Notes: generated by a model from the sequence alone, not told the origin. A stretch of 64,000 nt of DNA from Antitrichia curtipendula (GCA_951230915.1 OX579634.1:40747570-40811569), one strand, 5' to 3'. Positions 11,782-23,929 are shown, counted from the stretch's first letter. Made by a program: numbers and translations.

Positions 11782-12840
11782 TTAACATGTATCACATGGA
11801 AAATTTTTTTTGCTGACATTTCTCCTGCAATGGATCAAACCATTGACTTCACACCATTGGGAATTAGAGATGTATGCACATGACAAAAAAAGAATTGAAA
11901 TCGAACTTCTGCCGCTCTTGCAATGCCAACGTAGAGCGATGACACTCCCCAAATCCTCGTATTTTGACCTAATTATGCTATACAACTCATTTCTAGCAGA
12001 CGCAACATTGATCCATAAATGCCAAAATTTATAGCACCCTCTATTTGCCATACTTCTGTGGTCCACAAAAAAATTCAGAATTTATTGTCATGTTTTACCC
12101 TACCAATTATTCATTTCCTTTCTGCTGGTACCCTTTCTGTACACCTAAACTATGCATGTAGTACAATCCCACTTAATAAGGGTTAATCTCCTGCTCAGTG
12201 AGATTCAAAAGGCTCATCTCGGTAAAGAGTCTGGTGTTTTGTTTCTTTCTTTGAAATCTGACTCTGTAGCCGAGTCGGGTAAAGTAATTGAAAAAAACTT
12301 GATCTTGACTTTGTGCCAATTCCGCTTAGCAAGGTCAAACTTGAGTTTTTGAAGTTCACCCTGCAGCCAGATGATTCCCAAGTATTTCTGGTCTGGATTG
12401 ATTTGCGTGAGTTGCCTGTGGAGAATGTTGTCTCCTATAATCACCCTTGCTCTTTTTAACTCTTTTATGTGTGAGATCGTGTGTGAGATCGTGTGGTTCT
12501 TCTCCTTTGAGGTTCCTCTAGAAATTGAGATGAGAGTGGTAAAATTTCGTACCTGAAAGAGGGCCTTGCATCTGATACAGAATTGTTGGTGATTGTGGTC
12601 TATGTTCTATAACCCATTCAAAGGTTTTGAAAGGGGGTGAATATGTCATTGACCATGAGCATGGGAATTGCTCTGAGGATTTCTTCTTTCCTAATCTGCA
12701 AAAAGCTTTTCCCTAGGATTGAGTTTAGGTCTGTACTGTGCTTCCAGTCCCTGTTAATATTGTGCCATAGGTCTTGGATTGTAACAATACCTTTCTTCAT
12801 CCACGTCCAACTATATGCGTACGTGGGTATCACCTAGCAT
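11782..12840 (-). mobile_element. Possible decayed non-LTR retrotransposon (LINE) fragment
   Basis: The minus-strand frame 12833-12618 contains WMKKGIVTIQDLWHN and IRKEEILRAIPM. This resembles the region after the LINE reverse transcriptase domain, with its typical 'GI.T..DLW' and 'Y.QI...IP' stretches. Further minus-strand frames follow (12444-12214 and 12066-11782) with W-rich segments but no decisive motif. No reverse transcriptase core (YADD) or poly-A tail was seen. The assignment is tentative. Confidence 0.3.
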
Positions 12841-12943
12841 ACCGTGTTCATAATTGTTATTTATTATTTAATATGTACCTCGTTAAGCACTGTGGCATGG
12901 GGTGCTATAGGAAAAAGTCCCTCATTATAGGGCGTTATGCACT

Positions 12944-12987
12944 GGTTATAGTGCCTGGCACTCGTTAGGGTGCTAGGCACTATAACC
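12944..12987. repeat. Short strong hairpin
   Basis: Eighteen-base arms (GGTTATAGTGCCTGGCAC and GTGCTAGGCACTATAACC, one mismatch) flank an 8-base loop. A third partial copy (TGCCAGGCACTGTAA) follows at once. Confidence 0.8.
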
Positions 12988-13034
12988 AATGCCAGGCACT
13001 GTAATTGGCCTGCTGCCCGCGTGCTTAACGCAGC

Positions 13035-13155
13035 GGGAGTCCTCCCCCCGAAGGCCTCCCGCGATGTGAGGGCCCCAGCCTTCAGGCTCGGGCTCCGCCC
13101 TCGCCTTTAGGCCAGGGCCCTTACATCGCGGGAGGCCTTCGGGAGGAGGCCTCCC
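13035..13155. repeat. GC-rich inverted repeat
   Basis: Arms of about 42 bp share the core GAAGGCCTCCCGCGATGT around a spacer of about 37 bp. The island is far richer in GC than everything around it, so it looks like an inserted foldback element. The outer boundary may be TATAGTG near 12948 and CACTATA near 13160. Confidence 0.75.
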
Positions 13156-14826
13156 ACTATACATTGTTTCTATTTTCTATGACAATTTGTCTTTTTATCT
13201 CATAGTACTATTTCAGTACTTGTAAGTAGTTCAGTACTTGCAACGGTACTTTTAGTTGTCAATTTTTCTAATCAACGGTTGAGATTGTTTTGTGATGCAA
13301 TATTCCTAGTACTCCTATTACTTTAGGGTTGAAATGCAGATTTTGCCAAAACGCTATATAAAATGGGGGGTGTTTTTTGCAATGATCCTTGTGTGGTTGG
13401 CAGTTACAATGCTGAGAATTGCAATTGTAGGTTGGGAAGGAATTGTACTAACTTCTAATGCCGCAAATCAATGGACTTCTTGCTTCTCTTCAGCATTGTC
13501 TTCTTTTTCTTTTTAGACACCAAGATGTGCACATGAGTAAATTCCTTGCTAAGCATACCCCAAATTTGTACAATGCAATGATATATTTTGTGACAAATAG
13601 ATGCACAAACACCTTGAGAAAATTCTTCATCAGAAAAGAAGTGCAGACTTTATAGGAAGATGATCTTTTATGATTTTGATACATCAGTAGCTTTCAATTT
13701 TTGTGTCTTTACTCCAGTGATGGTGTGGTGGTTGTGAAAATTTATGATCCATGAATGGGCTATTGCTGTGCAGATTGAGTTTGAGTTTTCCCATGTCTTG
13801 GGCTCCTGGTGCTTCTAGAAATTAAATCCACCCAGGTTTCTCAACATTCACATAAAGCAACAGTTGAAGTTTTGATGAACTTAGTAAATTGTCTTCCACA
13901 ACCTCACTCATAACATAATGATAGCCAAGGAAGTGAAATTTCCATTCAAATTTACTACAACTGTTAGAATTCTAGTATGCCATACCTGCTTGCTTTGCTT
14001 TACTCCTGAATATTCTGCATTTGAAGTCCATCCACGGTAGTCTTGGATGCAGCCTGTTTCACATGTCACGTCAAATATAAGCAAGGATGCTAATTATGCA
14101 AAAGTTCTCGAGCAAAGGTTGTAATGAGCATAAGCTGAAATTCTAACCCTGAGATTACCAAAAGCCCAACTTGGTTCTCATGTGTTTTTGGTAGTTCAGA
14201 GTATCTTCTGTCCAATTTGGTTAAAAAAATCTGAGCAAAGTGATGCTTTTTTTCCTCTACTATAAAATTAGTGCCATCTGAATTTTGGAGTTTACACAAT
14301 ATGACCCATCAATTTGGTTCATTTTGAAACCATGAATCTTGGGTGAAACAATCTATTCAAAGGCTGGTTGCTACGTCTTGTCCTTTTCAGAGTTCTCATG
14401 ATGCATTGTTTTGAAGAATTATGTTCTGGTAAGTCTTGGGGTTTATGTTCAGAAAACACCGGCAACAACTCAACAACTTGGAAGCTGTCCATGCAACAGA
14501 ACAGGGGTTTGCGGTAGGGATGCATGTTGTTTTAATCCTCAAATCAATTCTATGATGGCAAGACCTTGAATAAAGCCTCATCATTTCGAAAGCAAACTGG
14601 GAATGAGTCCAACTAGTATCATTCTACAATGTTGAGGATATTCTCCTTTGGAAATGGAGACAATTTTAGGGAATCTTAACTTCTTTGGAGTGAAGAAGTG
14701 CATGGGCAATGAGCACATTGCTGACAAGGAGCTCATTACCATTTGCAGCAAAAAGCATAACCATATGATATTGGTCAGGAACATTTGGTCAAAGAGGTGC
14801 AGGCTTTACAAGAGGATGTTTTTTTT
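13156..14826. other. Intergenic, no gene recognised
   Basis: Several 60-70 codon frames occur on both strands, but none has a recognisable domain. Blocks near 13.60-13.68 kb and 14.78-14.83 kb look weakly alike, which suggests old duplication. Confidence 0.45.
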
Positions 14827-15410
14827 ACTTCTGGATGTAACATACGTTGCCTGGTAGCTACTAAAGCATAAACAACTTGTTTTTTGAATCCAACTAATAT
14901 AACATGGTGAGCCCAAGTCATGGCAGCTCCGGATGAAAGTAAAATAAGGGTATTTAGAAAAAGATTTAACACATCAATTCCTCTGAAGGTCCGAATAGCT
15001 CCAATTTCTACAGTAGGTGCCAAAGAAGAATGAAAAAAGGCCCAAAAGAAAGCTAAAAAAACACATGACTTTAGACACGATGAACAAAATCATACCATTG
15101 ATAGCAAAGTCCTAATTGGACCACAAATGTATGATGTCATTATTATGACAGATGGAGTGGAAGATTTTCAATACGTTGTGATTCTCCACTCACACCAAGG
15201 TATCTTGGTTTTTCTCTTGGACAGTAAAGCTGTGGTTGACTGATGACACAGAGGAGACTTTCTATTCTTGCTCAAGTCATCCATCGTCTACATGCAACAT
15301 CAGTTTATGAGGGCAATGCTTAGAGTCAATGAGTATCTTCCACTTTGGTGATAATTACATTACTTTGATTGCAGCACCTGGTATGAATCATTTGTGGAAA
15401 ATAATTATGT
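14827..15410. repeat. Inverted duplication, arm S1
   Basis: About 580 bp match 26084-26663 in reverse orientation, including the cox3 fragment and about 300 bp of non-coding sequence (for example TGTCATCAGTCAA and CATACATTTGTGGTCC read on the other copy). A second matching pair, 15568-15808 with 23615-23853, is in the same inverted relation. Confidence 0.85.
14853..15100 (-). pseudogene. cox3: Mitochondrial cox3 fragment in nuclear DNA (NUMT), left copy
   Basis: The minus-strand translation gives [19 protein letters not shown], then [17 protein letters not shown], then [11 protein letters not shown]. This is the middle of cytochrome c oxidase subunit 3, an inner-membrane respiratory protein normally encoded in the mitochondrion. 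The copy is short, lacks a few residues after DVLN that the other copy keeps (PWGIPFP), and ends abruptly, so it is non-functional. It is the inverted partner of 26366-26641. Confidence 0.85.
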
Positions 15411-15567
15411 AAAATGAGTCACCTGTCCAATTCTTTTCTCATCCCAGATAGCGGCACAAATGACTTCATGTAGGCTAACTTAATTTGACTTTAGGATGAG
15501 GCTCTTAAGTTGCAGCTGCTTGAACTTTGAACAACTTTATAAAAAACAACCCGCAAATGAAGTTTAT

Positions 15568-15808
15568 TGTTGCAAATTTCAAAAGTCAACAAATAAATAA
15601 TTTGTTGCAGATGATATTCTGTAGCTAGCGCAACCTTCAATAGCCGGATCAATTCTAATGGACAGGTGTTTGGATTCTCTCTAACATCCTCTTATATCAA
15701 ACATATCACCTCCAACAATCTAGACTAGTTTTCATTCCAAGTGATCAAAAATTGTATCTGAAGAATTTGGTTTCCAATTTCGTACATATAATTATGACCA
15801 TGCCAAAC
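15568..15808. repeat. Inverted duplication, arm S2
   Basis: About 240 bp match 23615-23853 in reverse orientation (for example CATATCACCTCCAACAATCTAGACT against AGTCTAGATTGTTGGAGGTG). Confidence 0.85.
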
Positions 15809-16340
15809 ATATGTTACCCAAAGATCACATCAGGTAACTACAGTGACTGACGAAACTGAGTACAAAGTTGAAACATTTTCATTCAAACAAACAAACCATA
15901 AACATGAATGGGCAAAGTCCAAAAGTAGATATATAGAAGTTGTAGTGTACAACATACTACACTTCACCAAGGAAGTTTGAAGAAAATATTAGTTGTTATT
16001 TGAAAGAAAATCAATTTCAAAGTTAGCCATGTCGAAAACTTAGTTTTGTTCAACTTGATACGAAATTACTCTATCTTTTGCCAGTTTTTTCTTAAAACTC
16101 CAAAAAAACATTTTGTATCTTGGCATATTGGTATACATCATTTTAGATTGTTGTACACAAAAATTGAAGGAAATTGACATTTATAGAATTTAAAACAACA
16201 ATAGTTTGACGAACATGCAAATGATTAATGATGTTGGTTCTCATAGTATTTGAATCTTTTTGTAGAATTGAGAGCATGGGATAGCATTAGCCATTATAGA
16301 GAGAGTATAGGTTGCAATATGGACCATTGTTATATCTTAA

Positions 16341-16991
16341 CCCCTAAATGCCTAAGGCACCCAATTTGGTTGTTCACAATACTTTGAAGTTAAATAAAAT
16401 TTAACCAAGTTGCTATTTTTAGTAGTTTATATTTTCGAAACAATTGTTTTTGAAGTGTAGTTTTAGCATCAAAAATACAATTTTCAAAATGATTGATTAT
16501 GATTTTTCTATTCAAGATTTTGTGCAAGGATGTCCATTGTAATCTTGACTTTTAGTAGTGTTGAAGGCTCTTTGAATTGGGTCTCAAATACACTAGATCT
16601 TTGAGACAAAATCACATTAGAAATTCATTTAAAAAAATTGTAGAGTAGATTTTGAAAAGCCATAAATTGATTGGGATTATGCATGTTAGACCCTTTATAT
16701 ATCCTCATATTTTTTTGGTGGTCAACTTTTTAGATTTGACATGTGAAAATAGGATTGAAAGACTTCAAATCACTTTTGCAATTTTAACACCCTCGTGATC
16801 AAACATTATAATCTTTCAATGCAAAAGTGATATTGTTGTGTTTTCTTTTCTTATGTGATTTCTAACATGTCTAGTTTGAATTTGCATAATTACAATTCAA
16901 AAAAAATTAATATAACTTATCAAAATGTTGGCTTTTTGTTCAACTTAAAGCAAATTCTTAGAAGCTCAAAAAGGGCCTTGGGCATTTAGGG
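16341..16991. mobile_element. TTAA-flanked element, family A
   Basis: Left flank TTAA (16337-16340), then CCCCTAAATGCCTAAGGC. The right end reads GGCCTTGGGCATTTAGGG and is followed after one base by TTAT, a one-base variant of TTAA. The terminal inverted repeats are about 18 bp. The inside is non-coding. Family members lie at 26664-27133 and 53960-54966. The pattern fits non-autonomous piggyBac derivatives. Confidence 0.75.
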
Positions 16992-16996
16992 ATTAT

Positions 16997-17783
16997 TGTC
17001 CTTGCATTTGAAATATTTGTTGAATTGGACAATGTATTCAATGTATATTTTGCAACCATATAATGTGTTTTTACTTTAAATCTTTTTGTCCAAAGACTAG
17101 AGTTTATGATGTAAATAATTGATCCAAAAAATCCCCCCAAAAGAAGTTATCTTTGCCGATATCATCAAAATAAAATAAAATTGCCAAAAATTACACTAAC
17201 CTTTACCAAAATCTTGCTTCCATCACAATGGTCATATTAGGGAGGTGTCATGATGTGCAAATTTACTTACATTCCACTATCAATTAAAAAAAACACCAGC
17301 CAATCCTATTTACTAAAACCACAAGTCACTCTTGCTTTAAATAAAAAAATCATACTTTAAAAAAAATTATATGAACATAAATACAAGTACAATATATTTA
17401 TAAGTATGCATACAAATATGAATATGATGCACAGTGAAAGTTTTGTAAAAATACAAATATAAATGTGAGTGCGCATATAACTGAATACAAATACAAAGAC
17501 AAGTGTAGATATGAATGCACATTAGTATCCCATATTGCTTGTCAAAATAGAGATTCCAGAAATTTAGATATTGAAACACCAAAAATTTAACATATGAGCA
17601 ACATATATAGTTACACATAAATACAAAAAAAAACAATTTTGCACTACAAAGGCAATAGAAAGAATATTATTCTTACATTTAATTATAAAATGGTATTTAT
17701 TGCATATCTAGACAAAATGAGTTTCTTGCAAACAAACTGAAGATGATATTTTATATATAAATAGCTATTTCAAAGGTGTTAAT
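16997..17783. other. AT-rich spacer 3' of P450 copy 2
   Basis: No gene seen. 17370-17640 is rich in simple TACAAATA/TATACAA-like sequence, which creates chance frames. Confidence 0.5.
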
Positions 17784-20570
17784 TTAAAAAATGGATAAGC
17801 GAGCCTTTGGAATGGCAGTCAAAGGATGACCCAACACATGTCCAATTCCTTCACCTTCTGACATATCTAAATCTATAGATTGCAATCCATTAGAAAGAGA
17901 CCAATCAAAAGATTGTAGAAAAGTTGCAACCATAATGTGAACCAATGTTGAAGCTAGCATAATGCCTGGACACTGTCTCCGACCGGCTCCAAATGGTAGA
18001 ACTTCAAAATTTTGACCTTCAAATTGCATATTAGTATGAGGCATCCCATCCAAAAACCTTTCAGGCTTGAAAATCATAGGATCCTCCCATGTTCTTGGAT
18101 CTCGAGCAATTGCTGCAGCATTTATAAAAACTAGTGTTTTTTCTGGTATGTCATACCCCAAAACCTTGCAAGGTTCTCCACTCAAATGAGGAAGCAACAT
18201 TGGGAGTACTAGATGAAGACGAAAGGTTTCTTTGACAATGGCTTGTAAATACTTGAGGTTGGGAACATCCGCTTCTTCCACTCTTCGAGACTTGTCTACA
18301 ACAGTATCAAGTTCTTCTTGCACCCTCTTCATCACATTGGGATTGTGAATGCATTCTGCAATTGCCCATTCTATTGTATCGGTAGTTGTATTCATACTTC
18401 CTACAAAAGCATCCTGTCTTCCAAAAAGAGAAGGAATTGTTAAAGGTGAATTCTTTAAACCTATTCACAAGATGAACTTGAAGATTGGAGATCAAGAATA
18501 TCATCTAAAAACTTTGATAAGAAAATATAAAATTTAATGTGTGAATTTCATCATATAATTTTCAAACAAACAAATCATCAATCTCAACATGAAAATACCT
18601 TCAAGTGTCCCCCTAATGACTAGCTTTCACTTCTTAACTTATATAAATTTAAATGGTGAAGTCTTTGAAGTAAAGAAAATAAAATACATAAGTTCTAAAT
18701 AGCTTTTACTTATTGAAAAGGAATTGCACTCTTACCCACAATGTACTATGGACATTGTCATTGGTGATGTCAAATTGCACTGTCTCATCCTCTATGTGGT
18801 CTAAAAGAACATCAGCCATGTCTTTGACAAAAATGGAACCACTCTTCCGCTGCATGACATGCTCAGATATAATTGCAGACATAAAAGCATCCATTGTTTC
18901 TTTCAATTCTCGCATTTGTCTTTCAAGCCCAAAGACATCCATCCACTTGAAAACAGGCATGAAGTCGCCTGGATTTATTTTTTGACCATACTTCATGATG
19001 TCCCTTGAAAGCTTTTTAAAACTTCTCACTTGCTCGAGTTCTTGTTCATCATGTTTCTTCCCTGAACCCACTTCCGTGAAACGCCTTTTGAGAATTGCAT
19101 GTGACATGATGTTAGTTATGGCCACTTCAATGTAATTCCTCACAGAGACCACTGTGATACCATCTTGGGGAATCACACGCATGATGTAGGCGATTTCTTC
19201 TGTTCGCACATTTTTTGCTAGTTGAAGTTGTTTGTTGGTGCTGAGTTGTATATGTAGTATCCTCTTCAAGTGTAGCCTCATAGGTGAGTCTGACGTCATG
19301 ACTATATCTGATATGAAATATGGTCATAATTGTTAAATAAAATAAAATTTTAAAAGTACAAAAATTGAAGTGAACTTAAAAGGACTAAAATGAAACAATT
19401 TCATTTAAGTTTAATAATGAAGGCTGGACTTTCAAATGCATGGAGCTCTAAAAACTAGAACTCAAGTACTTTAGATTGGAAATATCAATCACACAATTGA
19501 AATGCCTCTGAGGTATATACACCCATAATCAACACTGCCCCAAATGTAGCACCAACATTTGGATTACAAAGCATAAAATAAAACTAGATATTGATTACTC
19601 AAGATGGATACTATCAAAATACAAGAGTCTATGAAAGCCTATTCTTGTTTCTTTGGTAGACCAAGAGACATTATCTTGAAAATTCGTAACTTGTTCAACA
19701 TTGTCCATATAATGCATGCTAAAGTGTGTTGTCTAGCATCTTATACTAGTCAATGAGATCTAATAAAAACAATTTATGTTAAGGAATATGAACTATGCTC
19801 AATTGTCATCAATGTTGATTACAAGTGCACATACCTTAACTTTCCTAAACTCCACCATTCTACTGCTAACCATCTTCAAGATTCTAGACACTCAGGCTTC
19901 TATCTCTTCCATAATTGAAGATAAAAAGTATGTAAGTACAAGTGGCAATCATTCATTGAGTAAGAACATGCATGGCATTTTCCAAAACTTACTACGGATT
20001 GGTCTAGCATTGTAGTTTTCTACTTTTAGCGTGTTCATTGAAGTTTATATCCAACAACATGAAAATGGAGCCTTGTTATGGAAACAGCATCCTTCAGATG
20101 CTCACCACTAGTACCTGCCATGGCTTGTATGCTACTTCTCGTAATGAAGCTCTACTTTTTACGTTACATTCAACATCCTCACTGACAGGTTTGAATCTAA
20201 TTTCTAAGGGGAGGAAGAGGAGGAAACTCAGTACCTCCAGGAAGAACTATTCTCAAAAAAGAAGTTGCCATTCGGTTTGCGAAATTGGAGCCTTGAGTCT
20301 TGAGAATCTCCTCCGCTGCCGCAGAGGAGGTAGCCACCACAAGCAGCTTTGGCCCCATCCACATGGACATCAGCGGCCCGTAAGTCTCGGCCAGTTTGGT
20401 AAAATCCCGCTGTGGGAATTTGCCCAACAAGTGCAAGGAACCGATGACAGGGAGACCCCGTGGGCCTGGAGGTAAATTCTTGTGTTTGCTGCTTGTGAGC
20501 AACTTGGCAAGCAAAAGAAGGCCAAGCACCACTGCACTCACAACCTGCACAGCAGCAGCGCCTCATTCAT
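17784..20570 (-). CDS. Cytochrome P450, A-type/CYP71-clan-like (copy 2); start unclear
   Basis: A heme-thiolate monooxygenase, normally anchored in the ER. Exon 1 ends at 20235 (CCTGGAG|GTACTGAG). Exon 2 is 19307-18736. Exon 3 is 18413-17784 (stop). From GTG at 20550 the joined frame is 505 residues, the usual P450 length. Visible in order: hydrophobic anchor (VVLGLLLLAKLL), hinge (LPPGPRGLPVIGSLHLLG), I-helix (DAFVGSMNTTTDTIEWA), K-helix (KETFRLH), PERF (FKPERF), and heme loop FGAGRRQCPG with the Cys ligand. Oddities: the only nearby ATG (20570) is out of frame after seven codons, and the C-helix Trp of WRxxRK is missing (SPMRLHLKR). Both traits are shared with copy 1, so the true start may be in an upstream exon (acceptor TGTGCAG at about 20547). 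Substrate unknown. It could also be a young pseudogene. Confidence 0.75.
19511..19836. mobile_element. TIR element 'J', copy in P450 copy 2 intron 1
   Basis: Begins AGGTATATACACCCATAATC and ends GATTACAAGTGCACATACCT. The ends form imperfect inverted repeats. It occupies the same intron position as 5387-5711. Confidence 0.6.
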
Positions 20571-21470
20571 GTGGTTGCACACAGATACTAACTTAACTTG
20601 AACAAACATTTTCATTGAGACTCCACTGATATCCACACAATCATTCAAATGGTTGCACAGAGTGTAAGATATAGTTTGACCTAATTTTTGAGATTTAAGT
20701 TAACTGATATCTGCACATTCAGTCTGTGGAGCCTAGTGACTGCTTTGAGAAAACATTTTGAGTTGACTAAACTGGCATCTACTGCACATTCCTATGGTTG
20801 TGCATACTAGTATCGAGTTTGATCAAATTTTTGAGGCTAAACTGATATGCATGGTCGAGAGGGAGAGCCTGCACTAGACTGTTTGCAAAGCAGAGAAGTG
20901 AAGCGTACACTCCAAGCTCCAGAAGGCATCAATCATTGTCACCGTGGCCACAATGATTGACGGTCGAGGCTGCACAATTTGAATGCAATTGATGTTCCAG
21001 AATGAGTATTCAGAATTCACTGACAATCACAGGACTTCAGTGTAGCTCAAATGGCTCCAAGTCCACATTGTTGCTCAAATAGTATGCAAAACAGTATGCT
21101 AATGGCACAGACTGCTATGTTGGCTCCCATCTATAGCGCCCGGGTGCACGATCTCTCGTACAATTCAAGTGGACAAGAGAAATGTGTGAGATTCCAGGAC
21201 CTGATCCTTTGAAATTGGCTTTTTGGGTCCTACCCTGTTGCAAGAATATGAATCATACAAAGTGGAATATTGAATGTTACTGTTACAGTATGGGCCCATT
21301 CAGTAGCAAGTTGATGAGTTTGCATCTGTATTGTGCGCTAAGAGGCAATGAGCAACAAAAGGTGGCTATGCCCTGCGCAGCACTACGTCACCCTGACAGA
21401 GAAGGGGCACAGTACGTAACCATTTGTGAAGAATATGCCTCGGTGAACAAAAGGAGTAACGTATGTAAGG
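20571..21470 (-). promoter_or_regulatory. Upstream region of P450 copy 2 (duplicated)
   Basis: Matches 6740-7520 block by block (CACTCCAAGCTCCAGAAGGC, ACAGGACTTCAGT, TATGGGCCCATTCAGTAG). It is the likely promoter and leader of the P450. No individual element can be assigned by eye. Confidence 0.5.
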
Positions 21471-21708
21471 TAACTACGCCTAAAATTGCACGAATAAGCA
21501 ATGTGGCATAACCGGTTGTTGACTTTTCAATGCTAACGTGGCACCTTCCCATCGGCAAACCGTCACCATTGCCATTACAAGTTGCAACTCATAACCTTCT
21601 TTCCTTTCAACTTGCTTCCTACATCCTTGGATCATGAAGATCAAAGGTTGTGACTAGAAAATGTACAACCAGTTATGTATGATAACCTATTCGCCGCTAG
21701 CGCGGCTC

Positions 21709-21733
21709 ATTGGTTATTTAATAAATAACCAAT
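21709..21733. repeat. Small perfect palindrome
   Basis: ATTGGTTATTT and AAATAACCAAT flank a 3-base loop. Just before it is the GC palindrome GCCGCTAGCGCGGC. Confidence 0.7.
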
Positions 21734-21769
21734 ATGCTCTACAAAATGAACAAGAAAGTAGAGAAGAGA

Positions 21770-22270
21770 AGCAATGCGTACACTCCAAGCTCCAGAAGGT
21801 ATCATCATTGTCACCATAGCCAAGAAGTTTGATGGTTGGGCTTGCACAATTTGAATGCAAGTGAACTAGTTGGATGTTTCAGACGGAGTACTCAGAATTC
21901 AGTCACAGGACTTCAGTCTAGCGCAAATGGCTCCAAGTCCACATTGTTGCTCAAACAATATGCAAGACAATATGCTCATGGCAGTGCATTTTGGCTCCCA
22001 TTATATAGGAAATGTGGGCATGAACTCTCATACAATTCAAGTGGACACTAGAAATGCATGAGATTCCACAACCTGATCTTTTGAAATTGGCTTTTGGCTC
22101 ACTCCTTGTTGCAGGGCATTCGTCCCATACAAAGTGTGGACAACGTTGACCGTGAGTGTTGTATGGGCCAGACAAACATGACTCCATGAGGCAATGAGCA
22201 ACACTGAAAGGTGGCAGTGCCCTGCACAGTACGCAAGTGAATCCTTTTAATACAGAAATTGCTAACATAG
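21770..22270 (-). promoter_or_regulatory. Third copy of the P450 upstream region, without a gene
   Basis: Shares GTACACTCCAAGCTCCAGAAGG, then TGTCACCATAGCC, then ACAGGACTTCAGTC with the two P450 upstream regions. No P450 exon follows downstream on the minus strand before the copy 2 upstream region begins. It is an orphan promoter-type duplicate. Confidence 0.6.
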
Positions 22271-22284
22271 AAGTTCATAAGAGT

Positions 22285-22980
22285 AAGGTAGTATACTCTA
22301 ATAGCACCCATCCCCGTTGAAATGGCTCCTATAAAAAAAATTACTAAATGGATATGATTTAGTCCTTAAATGGACCTCTTTAGCTGTTGGTTGAATTGAA
22401 TGAAAAGTATTCTTTACTGCAAGAGGCAATCATTGACCCTGATTTCTCCAAATTCCTTTAGAAGTTGCAAGTGGATGCATGTTGGGAAAGAGGACGTTAA
22501 ACCTAGCCTACAAAGTGGGCCCAATAGGTTGGATTTACCCCAGGGAAAAACACTAAATTTTTTTTATTTTTCACACATGATAAAATTTGCAAATTTTGAA
22601 TTTATATTTGCAATTAAGAACTAACCCCAAATTAGCTAGGAGAAGTCTATAACATACTCTAGACATGACTCAAAATAGGGGGATTTTTTTTTACTTTTAT
22701 ACCCGAAGAATCCTAAAATTACCCTGCCAAGTCCACTTCGTGTGTTGAATTTAGTGTCTTGCTTTTGGGAGACCTAGGGTCACAAATAAGTACCTACAAT
22801 AGATATATTTGAAAATTTATAACTAATTCAAAAATGCCTCAAAAATTATGAAACCACTTGTGTTACGTTTGGCATCTACTTTTATTTATCTGGAAAATGA
22901 GTTAAAAATATTTATGTTCATGCAAACCTTTGAAAAGGCGGACTAGCCCTTAAATGGTCGCTTTTAGAGCATACTACCTT
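22285..22980. mobile_element. TIR element (AAGGTAGTATGCTCT family), long copy
   Basis: Left AAGGTAGTATACTCT, right AGAGCATACTACCTT, 696 bp. It is in the opposite orientation to 7619-8050 (its right end carries the TAAATGGTCGCTTTTAGAG block). It sits beside sequence that also flanks the other copy (GGAATCTCAC, then CTCAATGATATTTCATT). Confidence 0.65.
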
Positions 22981-23614
22981 TTGACATATGAATGGGAGTG
23001 GAATCTCACCAAGTGTACTCAATGATATTTCATTTGTACTAAGAGCATCCTCAATCTAGACCATGTTATTTGGCAATGCATCACTATGTTCCAAGTCCAT
23101 TCGGGAGACCTTGAAGTTAATGGGAAGGTTGCAGTTTGTTGCGCCTCTACCCACAAACGCCATTGCCAACTCTACTTTGGTTGACCAGGTAAAAACTCTA
23201 CTTTTATGAGTGCAAGAGTTGTAGAAGTTGAACTACCTAAGTTGAACTACATGTTCATGATTCGTTAGTTATTCTATTGTCGCCATGATTGCATTGACTG
23301 TTGAAGAGCCGAGCAAGGATGAGGGCACAACAAAGAGTATGAATTTGCCATGCAAGGGCTGTTTATTGCAAAGTCCGTGAAGGTGCTGAGTACAATACCA
23401 ATCGCATTGGGGCCTTACATTTCTTGATCAACGGCAACGTATCATTGGCAAGCGTGAATAAAGGTTGGACTAAGGATGCTCTAAGCAAATGGGTGAATAA
23501 AAAGAATAAGGTATGTACATCCATGATCCACATTGTCCAAGGGTGGCTTCACACTACGGCAAAGGGTCGAGAGGTAGAGGGTTGATTTCGACCAATCAAA
23601 TTGCAGGAATCCAT
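22981..23614. other. Intergenic, partly duplicated
   Basis: 22990-23060 resembles 7550-7600, and 23495-23550 resembles the start of element J. No gene seen. Confidence 0.4.
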
Positions 23615-23853
23615 GAATCCATAATTATATGTACAAAATTAGAAACCAAATTCTTCAAGTACAATTTTTGATCACTTGGAATGAAAACCAGTCTAGATTG
23701 TTGGAGGTGATATGTTTGATATAAAAGGATGTTAGAGAGAATCCAAACACCTGTCCATTAGAATTGATCTAGCTGTTGAGGGTTGCGCTAGCTACAAAAT
23801 ATCATCTGCAACAAATTATTTATTTGTTGACTTTTGAAATTTGCAACACATAA
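23615..23853. repeat. Inverted duplication, arm S2' (right)
   Basis: Reverse-orientation partner of 15568-15808. It is separated from arm S1' by two inserted elements (23930-24994 and 25070-25920) that the left side lacks. Confidence 0.85.
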
Positions 23854-23929
23854 CATTCACTAGCCTTCAGAGAGGCTGCCTTTGCCTCTCTGAAATCTTC
23901 ATCCACGAAATGCATCCACATATTATTAA

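Noticed and set aside
14853..15100. Functional organellar cox3 or mitochondrial contig
   Set aside because: Only the middle of cox3 is present, in two damaged inverted copies surrounded by nuclear repeats and spliced nuclear genes.
17367..17636. 89-codon minus-strand frame rich in Y, F, I and C
   Set aside because: Produced by simple ATACAAATA-type sequence; no domain.
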